Below are positions 54,341-64,000 of a stretch of 64,000 nucleotides of DNA, piece by piece; the first letter of the stretch is position 1, and each line of letters starts with the position of its first letter. The notes below the pieces were generated by a model, which saw nothing but the letters and a program-made list of their open reading frames with translations, made no database searches and was not told the origin of the DNA. Both the position numbers and the translations under genes were made by a program. The stretch lies in assembly GCA_007026445.1 (NCBI GenBank), contig VDMD01000025.1, positions 367,452 to 431,451 on the forward strand. Direction: 5' to 3'. This stretch comes from Schizophyllum amplum (Eukaryota > Basidiomycota > Agaricomycetes > Agaricales > Schizophyllaceae).

Positions 54341-56527
54341 GGTACGCATGCTCGAATGGTACCGTATGAGGGTACTGGTGCTCATATCCTTGCAGTCACA
54401 ATGATGCCGTCCACTCGGCCTTGGAAGGCTTGTTCACCATCAGAGATTTCGGGATTTTGAGATAAAGCCTTTTACCACTCACAATGATGCGCCATCATGG
54501 CACGGTCTGATCAGCCGTTGTAAGCGCCTTGTACTACGCCACCATTCTGGTAAGGTATGATAAGTCATTGCCTGAGCGCAAACGGACTATATGCAGCCGG
54601 TAAGCTCTTGTAAAGCTTTTCCCAGAGTGGCAGTCGTTGGGCAACCTCGTGCCGTATTGTACCAGTCTGGAGATTGTTTGCCATTGTAGGAGGCCAGTGG
54701 TAGGTCACTGCCGCGGCAGGCTTGTCGGAGTCGTAATAAGCAAGCCCAAACCACTCGTCGAGACTCATGCATCGCTGATAGGTCACTTTGTAAATCTGAT
54801 AAGTAGTAAGGCTCTTGTACATGGTCCACCTTGGACTCTGGAGCATTTGAGCAAGGCTCGATTCAGCGCGCTCGCGTTCACGAGGCGTCGCGGCGTCACA
54901 CGAATGAACAAGTCTGAAACAAGTCAAAATGCCCGGCCCTCAAGTCGGCGTTACTTCCCGGATTTTTACGAACCACCGCTCTTGGCTCGCAACCCCCACC
55001 TTCCTTACGTGTGCCGCGGTGCGCGCTTCGAGTAGCAAGTACTCGCGCACATGCCGGAGGGCTACCGGACGCGTAATTCCCGACTATCCTCTACCTTTCG
55101 TCTCGTTGTCAGGGAGCTGCAGGAGCACAGTATCCTCCGAGTCGTACGACGCGGGGAGCTAATACAGAGGCGCGACGTAGTACGACGTGCGCGACTAGGA
55201 CGAACATGGCGTAGGAGGCAGAGAAGGATGGGGAGGGGTCTAGCGACGCGTCTCGCGGGGCTCGTCGTCGTCGTCGAGCACCTCAAGGTTGTTTCCGGTG
55301 TCGCGCAGGAAGGGGTCCATGGCAGAAGTGCGAGGTGCGTCGCTCTTTGCGCTGTCCTTTCATATCCTGACGAGCGCCCGCAGATACGTGGGACAGCGCC
55401 TTCGTGTTCGCCGCCTCAGCAGGTACGCATAGAAGCATCGCGTGTGAGGTGTTGACAGCCCGTCCTTCCTGCAGGTGCCGTCGTCCGAGCTTACGTGTCT
55501 GCCCGGGCTGGTGGTACCATCAGGGTACTATACCAGACGCAGTGAGCCACCTCCGATCACATCATCTCTACCACAACACTGACTCCACATAATAGGCCTG
55601 CCCAGCCGTCTGGACGGTGAGAAGACCTGAGATGATCTGGTCGTCGATTTCTCGAGTCCATGTCGTGTCCGGAGGGCAAGTGACGAGGCGTTGGCTGTCT
55701 ACTGTATTGTTTAGGACCCTGTATTTTTTAATTGTAGAGCATGAATATATTCCATTTGCCACTACACGCGTCTCGGGTGCTTTCGTCGTTTGAAGAATCT
55801 GGACAAGAATAAGGCTGGATAGCACGAAAGCAATACCAGAGTGATACCACCCGGCTCGTCCACGGTCATGTCTGGTCTTCAAGGTCATGCCGTGTCGTCT
55901 CCTGCCGTTCGTACGTAGTATTGCAAGTCGGTTGGCATATGATCAAGATATTGCTGCAATTATGGAGGGCAATAAATCTCATGTTATATATAATAAGAGG
56001 GCCCATAATCTGGTGGCAATATTACAGCAATTGTGGCGCATTTCAGCTATTATGGGGCATCACACTGCATGATCGGAAATCCAAGAAATCTCTGATGACA
56101 CCCACATCTGCGGGCAAGGAAGGTTTTGTCGCGAGCGACATGAATGGACTGCCTGAGATAAGCTATGAGTCGGGCGTACGAACTTGTTACGCTGTAGTAC
56201 TGCTCAAATTGACCTTCTGTCGCGCTGTAGTCGCAGCCTTTTCCTGCAGGAAGACCAGACGGTAGCGGCTTTGTCTGCTTGACTGCTTAAATTGTTTCGG
56301 CGTGTACGTTGTGCGAATGGTAGCCCCGCCGTCATAGTATATATAGTCTGAAGTACTGTGCTCAGCGATGAGTGTGGCTATCTAGGATCCCGTACTGGAC
56401 GGTGGATAACGAACTAGTCTCCCGCGGCCGACGTGACGTTGAATTGAAACGCGCCCACGTGATCAGCCCACGGAGCGACATCGCACTGATGTTTGGCAAC
56501 TTGCGTAGTCTCTCGACCTCTACAGCC
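54341..56527. other. Gene-poor interval of about 2.2 kb between F-box genes B and C
   Basis: Apart from the possible small gene at 55240-55888, no coding region is supported. An AT-rich patch at about 55930-56070 contains several degenerate copies, in both orientations, of a motif like GCAATTATGGNGGGC (near 55955, 56010, 56028 and 56047), which may be a transposon remnant. The last 150 bp before ATG 56528 should contain the F-box C promoter; GTATATATAG at about 56337-56346 is TATA-like but lies about 185 bp upstream. Confidence 0.4.
55240..55888 (-). CDS. Possible small spliced gene, single membrane segment and acidic tail
   Basis: Weak model. ATG 55888 starts MTLKTRHDRGRAGW followed by a hydrophobic helix (GIAFVLSSLILVQILQ) and about 80 further residues ending QAYYVES near 55575. 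GT-AG pairs downstream could link it to a last exon reading DSAKSDAPRTSAMDPFLRD and an acidic end (EVLDDDDEPRETRR) with stop at 55240. Fungal membrane proteins often have such tails, but the intermediate exon structure is ambiguous and no family is recognised. It may be a pseudogene or chance frames. Confidence 0.22.
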
Positions 56528-58196
56528 ATGCATGTCGCGCTCAGAATACCGGAAGTCATTTCTATTGTATGTGGCTGTCTGCAAGGCGACCCGGCGACCC
56601 TGCACGGTCAGCCCCTCGTCAACTTTGCGTTGACTTGTAGGACGTTCGTCGAGCCAGCCCAGGACGCGTTATGGGAGGAAATGCCGCACCTGTACTGCTT
56701 GTTCAGATGCTTACCGGACGACGTGTGTCTAAAGAGAGAGATTGCAAGCGCGGTGGGTGAACGAGTACTGTCATTGGTGTGTTTCCATCTTGATCCCTCT
56801 GACGCCCGCTAACTAAGCTCTACTGCAGTCGATGATCCGCTGCCCCTCACCGAACGACTGGGACCGACCTCTTTATCATGCGTCTAGAGTGAGGCGTATT
56901 CTATCGACGCCACCGCGAGCCTTTGGGTACTCCATCAGCAACGACCTTCTCGACGCTGTTGGCAGCTCATGTCCCACCGAAGTTCTACTTCCCAACCTTC
57001 AATCGATTTATATTCCCTACCAGATGGTCAATGCATCTACCAGCTTTCCTCGACTTCTGATCAGCCCGACGCTTACGGAGATCAACATCGACCTCAGCGA
57101 ATCCCAGACGCCTGCGCAACACACGTCTCTCCTATGGTCCCTCGTCGATTCCCGATGCAGACTCACGTCACTATCATTGGACAGAAACGGCCACCTGTCA
57201 CTGTACCCACAGAGCCTTCTTGACGCTCTTGAGGCCATCGTCACTCGGTCGCCGCAGCTAGAATACCTCGCAGTGCCATGCCTGAGTACGGAGGCCTTGA
57301 AGTGCGTTGCGTCCTATCCTAGGCTTCAGTATCTCCATCTGAAGACGAGCGCATTCCATCAACCCTGTATCTCCGGAGACCTTCTCCCCTTGCACGACAT
57401 CGAGGACGACTTTCCAGCGCTCACATGGCTGGAGCTGGCAAACACGACGGCCTCGCATGCTGCATGGCTACTCAGCATGATGTACAACAGCCCTTCTACG
57501 TCCTTGGAGATATACCTGACAGGGCCAGCGTCGGCCTCCGCGTGGAGTCCGATTTTTCAAAGGGTCGGGAACATAGCAGGGCACCCAGGAAAGACCCTGA
57601 ACCTACGGTTCGACGAGATGGATATCCCGGGCTCTTCGACTGAGCTACCGCTCCCCCTCATTACGGTCAACCACCTGGAGCCGCTGTTTCGTCGTACAGA
57701 CGTCTCGACGTTTGCGCTCAGAGCATGCTCGGCCATTATCGACGACGAGTTCGTGGACAAAGTGGCGACAGCGTGGCCGATGCTGATGTCGCTCGACCTG
57801 GGCGACTTCAATCCAGCATTGCAGACGCCTACGATGACCCTAGGCGGGCTCACGACCCTCGTCCGGAGCTGCCGTCGCCTGTCCTGTACTCCCACCTTCC
57901 CCATCGACGTCTCGAATGTGCCAGCCGCAACCGTCGAGGAGTCGGCGCTTGTGGGCGGGGCATGGAATGTCCGTGTCGACAGCATATGCGTCGGAAACTC
58001 ACCCATGTTCTCGAATCCGGCAGCTGTTGCAACATACCTCTCCTTCCTGTTTCCGAATCTGGAGTCGATTCTGGCGTCCGTGACTGTCAGCGAAGGGTGG
58101 AGACAAGTGGAGGCACTCTTGCCTTTCTTGAAGCAGGCGCAAAGACAGGGTTTCCTGTTGGGTAGGATGAATTCGGGGAATACCACGGGAGTATAA
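56528..58196 (+). CDS. F-box/LRR protein C (family 2), intact
   Basis: The only undamaged member of family 2 in the window. Exon 1 (56528-56776) encodes MHVALRIPEVISIVCGCLQG and the F-box-like helices (LVNFALTCRTFVEPAQDALW, LFRCLPDDVC). A 52-nt intron (56777-56828) leads to a single exon of 455 codons. It starts SMIRCPSPNDWDRPLYHASR and runs through leucine-rich repeats (SLLDALEAIVTRSPQLEYLA, YPRLQYLHLKTS, LTWLELANTTA). It ends with the family's terminal block (WNVRVDSICVGNSPMF, SFLFPNLESILASV, LLPFLKQAQRQGF). Total about 538 residues. The start is fixed by the shared MHxALxxPE N-terminus in all three copies. Predicted SCF adaptor; target unknown. Confidence 0.85.
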
Positions 58197-58579
58197 ACCA
58201 TATAGCGATCTTGTATTACTCGGTGTAGGGCTTGGTGTTCCCGTTGTATCGCCTGAGGCCTGAGATGTCAGAGGAGTTGAACATTTCACCAGGCCGGTGA
58301 CTGCGAATCATGCGCGTAACATCGCTGACTTGGAGTCCGACTAGACATACCAGTTCCCTTTCCATTGCTGACGTTGCCAGTCATCAGTGTCTCGACGTCT
58401 TCATTTATAATTACAGACTTAGTGTGTGCTCCTGGACCAAGAAGCGGAGCACAACGGCTGCTTGCGTCCGAAACAACTGAGGAAACTCAGATGTTGCTTG
58501 AGCGGAAAGTGACGAGTGGTAGCCAGTTTGAATCATTCATCTTGCAAGGGGAAGGTATAGAACATGTGCTTTCCTCTCC
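58197..58579. other. Intergenic between convergent F-box gene C and the epimerase-like gene
   Basis: About 380 bp of shared 3' sequence. Nothing recognisable beyond AT-richer segments near 58395-58430. Confidence 0.45.
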
Positions 58580-59633
58580 TCACGCTGCAACGCAGGCTTT
58601 GTAGTAAACCTCGAGCCCATCCATCAACCCAATCTTCTTGGGTGTCCACCCAAGCAAAGAACGCGCCAAATAGGGGCGCAAGATAACGCTGGATGCGACG
58701 GCATTCTCGAAGACTGTAAAGAAGTCAGCAAATAATTCTAACATTTTGAGGGCAGAGCGACATCACTCACGATTGGTAGGCTCCTTGTACTCGTATGCAG
58801 TCGCGCCAGAAACATGGACGAGCCGCTCCAGAATGGCATCTGTCGACTCCGAGATTCCATTCGCCGCATCAAAAGTGAGACCACCGACGACATGCGCCTT
58901 CTCCGCCAGGCGCACATACAGGTCAGCCAGATCGTCGCAGTGGATGAGCGACAAACGCTGCCCAGGCTTCCCTGGCCATACCGCCTTGCCTTCCTTCGCA
59001 CCCTTGAACAAGGACTCGAACAGCGATCCAGAACGTCCGTATAGGGTGGCTGGGCGCAGGACAATTCCATTCAGCACCGTATCCGTTACCACAAGCTGCT
59101 CGTCGCTTGGGCGCCACGCGACGAACGCCTGAGGCGTCAGCGGCGCGGTGTCGGAGAAGATTTCGGTGCGGCTGTCACCATGTACCCAAGCGCCTGACGT
59201 GTATATGTACGAGAGCTTGGGGGCGCCGGCGGGACGAAGGCGCGCAGCGGCGTCGCTCGTCCTCTTGTATATCGCCTGGGATATCTCGTGTACGGCCATG
59301 CCGCCTACGGCGTCGATGACGACGTCGAGCTTGGCGAGGATGTCGTACCAGCCATCAGAGTCGGGGGCGCAGATGATGGGAATGACTGAGTCGTAGGCAA
59401 ACACATCAGTCAGACATACAAACAACGAAGATTTGGTAGCGGACTTACTCTCTTCTTTGGCAAATTGTGTGGCCTTCTGCTCCGAGCGGGTCTGTCCGTA
59501 GACGGTGTGACCAGCACGGACGAGGGCCTGGGCGGCGGGAAAGCCAATGAAGCCAGATGCACTAAGCGAGATTCAGCTAACAAGATGGGGATGGACAGAG
59601 GAATATGACTCACCCGAGGACAAGGACGAACAT
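58580..59633 (-). CDS. NAD(P)-dependent epimerase/dehydratase-like Rossmann protein
   Basis: Extended short-chain dehydrogenase. ATG 59633 begins MFVLVLG; a 52-nt-type intron then gives GASGFIGFPAAQALVRAGH, completing the G-x-x-G-x-x-G dinucleotide motif. A second intron after QKATQFAKEE leads to VIPIICAPDSDGWYDILA, LDVVIDAVGGMAVHEIS, KLSYIYTSGAWVHGD, GIVLRPATLYGRSGSLFE, RLSLIHCDDLADLYVRLAEK and GLTFDAANGISESTD. A third intron joins EYKEPTN to FENAVASSVILRPYLARSL, and GWTPKKIGLMDGLEVYYKA ends the protein with CVAA at 58580. The Y-G-R-S-G after the Pro-Ala pair resembles the active-site region of this family, but the classical Y-x-x-x-K is not clear, so the reaction is unassigned. All junctions keep frame. 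Confidence 0.8.
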
Positions 59634-59725
59634 ATTTCGGAGATCTGTTACGAATGAGCTGAGAAAGTTGAATTCAAGCTTGAACGACGCTCGTTGGTGT
59701 CGTGCATCGAGTGTGAGTGTACTTT

Positions 59726-59733
59726 CCTTTATA
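59726..59733 (-). promoter_or_regulatory. TATA box upstream of the epimerase-like gene
   Basis: Minus-strand TATAAAGG about 93 bp before ATG 59633, the same octamer seen in front of both TAP-like peptidase genes. Confidence 0.5.
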
Positions 59734-60000
59734 TCTGAGTGCGCTCAGGTTGCGTCGCGGATGCCACCCGCGAAGCCACATGAGGACACCACAGCATCCT
59801 CATCAACCTCCAGCTGCCGCCGTCGCCTTCGTACCGCGGTTCATCACGACCATGTCTTCAGAGGGAGCTCTGTCAGCGCTCAGAAAGACAGCGTTGTTAC
59901 TCACGGGACAGACCCACTCAAAGAACGACGAACTTCTCCATTGTCTTCACGCATAATGGTGAGTTCGCCGTTTTCTGAAAGCTTTTCGGACTCTGGGGGT

Positions 60001-60408
60001 GTGACGCCCGCGGCAAAACTTGGGCCGAGCCTGCGTAAGCCTACACATGAGTGGCACCAGCAGTCGAGCAGGTGGTGCCAGGTATTGAGTCTGTGTGTAA
60101 GCAGAAGAAAGCGCTTTTCTGTTGGAGTCACGAACTGCATACAGCCGCTAGCGCGGTAGCCCTGCTCTGTCGCGTTCATGAGGAAGCCCCAATTGTTGAT
60201 GTGACGCTCCCGGCAAAAATTGGGCCGAGCCTGCGTAAGCACCAGCAGTCAAGCAGATGATACCAGGTATTGAGTCTGTGTGTAAGCAGAAGAGAGAGCT
60301 TGTCTGGACGTCGGAGTCACGACTGCACGGAGAACCGGACGGGGGTCGTACTTACGCGTCAGCTCGGCATCCCTCAGGCTCTGTCGCGTTCAGGAAGCCC
60401 CACATAGC
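60001..60408 (+). repeat. Imperfect direct duplication, about 200-bp unit, two copies
   Basis: Copy 1 starts at 60001 and copy 2 at 60200. Both begin GTGACGC, then CGGCAAAA, then TTGGGCCGAGCCTGCGTAAG. They share CACCAGCAGTC, CAGGTATTGAGTCTGTGTGT, AAGCAGAAG, GGAGTCACGA and, near the end, CTCTGTCGCGTTCA followed by GGAAGCCCCA. Copy 2 lacks about 14 bp after GCGTAAG and diverges in the middle. Function unknown. On the minus strand both copies contain a WGFL-NATE-like reading frame piece, so they might be duplicated exons of a decayed gene. Confidence 0.7.
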
Positions 60409-60868
60409 TGGTCCGATATGCATCGACCGGTGCATGTATTGTACGAGTGAGAGAGGTTGACCTTTGACGCTAACAGCATGAGGAACGTCAGCCTTGTCAT
60501 TCACCATGAAAGATCGAGTACTGACCATACTTAACACGCGAAGGATAGAATCCTCAGAGCCCAGCGCCAACGTCCCACACAGTGCAATGAAGAGAAAGAA
60601 GTTGAATCATCTTATTCCTTCCAAGTAACATAAAGGCACGACCAAACCTCTACCCTACGAAAACAAACCACCGCGATACTCTGCACTAGGTACCGCGTGG
60701 CGAACGGAAATCGGTGAGTATAGGTGATGACCGGGTCGTCGATGATCAACTCGCGAACAGACCATGGTAATACAGGGGGTAAAGAGCGTGGGTGGATGAG
60801 GCGGTGCACCGCCCGCATCCGACAACGATACCAGTGACATATCGGTGGGCATGGTGGTCCTTGCGAGC

Positions 60869-63019
<2,151 letters not shown>

Positions 63020-63548
63020 CTTCGATCTAGTTGTTTTTGAAGGGGATTTATGGTTTTCTGGTCGTTACTGCTTTATGAACTTTTCTGGGACTGGAGGATG
63101 AAGATCAGCCACTCTGCATCGAAAATGAGGCGCGCTGTGGCTCACAAAAAGACGAATCCAACCACGGGAGTATAAAAATTTGGATTTTTATATCTTTTTG
63201 GGCTAGAAGAGACGATGGGATGTTAGTACACGAGGAGGACAGGAGTCGGCTGAAGGACCACACCTTTTTTCAGATGGAGGTTGGAGATAAGATGAAGTGG
63301 CAGCCGGCGCGGCATGTGTTTTGCTCGGCGTTTGCCTTTCGGAGTTTGAACCAGTACGTGAGAATTACCAAGTCGGGCTTGCACAACACATTCTGTCGAA
63401 CTTGCAGGCATGCTGCATCTGCTCTTTCAATCTCGAGTTGCAGATAGCTCAATTATACGACAAGAGTACTAAGTGATGTGCGGGTCCTAGTAAATACAAC
63501 GACTACAATAATGGATGACACGATATCAATAGACATATAAGTCCACTC
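63020..63548. other. Intergenic between PAB1 and SPT5
   Basis: About 530 bp: PAB1 promoter and leader plus the 3' region of SPT5, both genes on the minus strand. Holds the TATA-containing palindrome at 63171-63192. Nothing else is recognised. Confidence 0.45.
63171..63192 (-). promoter_or_regulatory. Perfect AT palindrome with TATA element upstream of PAB1
   Basis: Arms TATAAAAAT and ATTTTTATA flank a 4-bp TTGG loop. The minus strand therefore presents TATAAAAAT about 165-170 bp upstream of the PAB1 ATG. It is plausible as a core promoter element for a highly expressed gene; both strands carry a TATA, so direction is set by other sequences. Confidence 0.5.
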
Positions 63549-64000
63549 TTATTGACCCCAGCCGCCACCTCCGCCCCACCCTCCCGAACCGCCCGCCTGT
63601 TGAAGCATAGCAGCCCGCTGAGGATTCATACCAGCAGCGGCGCTCTGTGCAGGCGTCCAGCTTCCTGCCCCGAAGCCGGCGGGCGGTCCCATTGGTGGCG
63701 CGCCGTATGCAGTGGGCATGGGTGTAGCGCCACCAGGGAATGCACCGTTTGGAGGAGGTCTGGGCGTAACACCGCCGCCTGGAGGTGGTCGAGGTGTGGT
63801 GCCACCGGCATACGGGTTCGGTGTACGGCCTCGGCTGGTCATGTGTCCTGGTGTCGCGTGACCGCGAGCTGGCGTCCTTCCACCACCGGCGCCAGGATAT
63901 GGTGTCTTCCCGCCACTGGCTAAATTTTGTGATTCGTGCAGATGTCTGAGAAGAGTGAGTCCTTGTCAGAGGTTCTGCGCGAAATGTATGACACGTACCG
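63549..64000 (-). CDS. SPT5: Transcription elongation factor SPT5, C-terminal exon only
   Basis: Only the end of the gene is inside the window. The last exon (about 63919-63549) reads GGKTPYPGAGGGRTPARGHA, TPGHMTSRGRTPNPYAGGTT, then Pro/Gly-rich TPRPPPGGG repeats and a GSGGWGGGGGWGQ end. Repeated T-P and R-T-P-x-P-Y units are typical of the Spt5 C-terminal repeat region, a target of P-TEFb-type kinases that recruits capping and elongation factors. The sequence upstream of the exon is an intron of about 79 nt (63998-63920; donor GTACGT, acceptor TTTAG), and the final two bases of the window belong to the preceding exon. The KOW and NGN domains are not visible here, so the assignment rests on the repeat region alone. 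Confidence 0.62.

Larger units (their letters stand above)
59634..60868. other. Gene-free interval of about 1.2 kb with a direct duplication
   Basis: Between the epimerase-like gene (promoter side) and the PAB1 3' end. It contains a TATA box at 59726-59733 and a roughly 200-bp direct duplication at 60001-60408. No coding region is supported; open frames on the minus strand across the duplication lack family features. Confidence 0.45.

Noticed and set aside
54565..54927. 120-codon open frame on the minus strand between F-box genes
   Set aside because: It has no ATG at its head, no recognisable motif and lies in a gene-poor stretch; chance occurrence is more likely.

Overview
This window is nuclear DNA from a filamentous basidiomycete, most likely an Agaricomycete. 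The evidence is GC-rich coding sequence, many short introns (about 45-65 nt, GTRNGY donors, YAG acceptors), fungal housekeeping genes and families typical of mushroom-forming fungi: F-box/leucine-rich proteins, TAP-like secreted peptidases and a CE1 esterase. I see no bacterial, organellar or viral segment, no rRNA, no convincing tRNA and no CRISPR array. Gene models were built by hand from splice signals and frame continuity, so exon ends are predictions.

Layout. 1-13 kb is a housekeeping block: a 5'-truncated ABC ATPase, two head-to-tail ORFs overlapping by ATGA, NOT4 ubiquitin ligase, uracil-DNA glycosylase divergent from RAD54, mitochondrial ribosomal protein mL54, and a GYF-domain spliceosomal protein (LIN1/CD2BP2 type) that is badly frame-broken. 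13-33 kb is more accessory: CE1 esterase, two tandem F-box genes, a 4-coumarate-CoA-ligase-like enzyme with a peroxisomal-type C-terminus, a polytopic membrane protein, an NmrA-like protein, a secreted TAP-like peptidase and an F-box gene split by a foldback transposon. 33-45 kb is housekeeping again: SOG2 (RAM pathway), a JMJD5-like oxygenase, and MOT1/BTAF1. 45-60 kb mixes a second TAP-like peptidase, LCP5/neuroguidin, a T5orf172 protein, two more F-box genes (one split by a MITE), gene-poor DNA and an NAD(P)-binding epimerase-like protein. 60-64 kb holds PAB1 and the last exon of SPT5.

Most striking: two of three related F-box genes (30.2-32.6 kb and 52.2-54.3 kb) are each interrupted by a different non-autonomous inverted-repeat element. 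In both cases conceptual removal of the element plus one target-site copy restores the reading frame exactly. The first is a 740-bp near-full-length palindrome with 21-bp tandem CACTTGT-containing repeats and a 6-bp GAAGGA duplication. The second is a 442-bp MITE with a TA duplication. The third paralogue (56.5-58.2 kb) is intact.

A second theme is apparent single-base frameshifts in eight genes, while long genes such as MOT1, RAD54, NOT4 and PAB1 read cleanly. These may be assembly indels or real lesions; only reads can decide.
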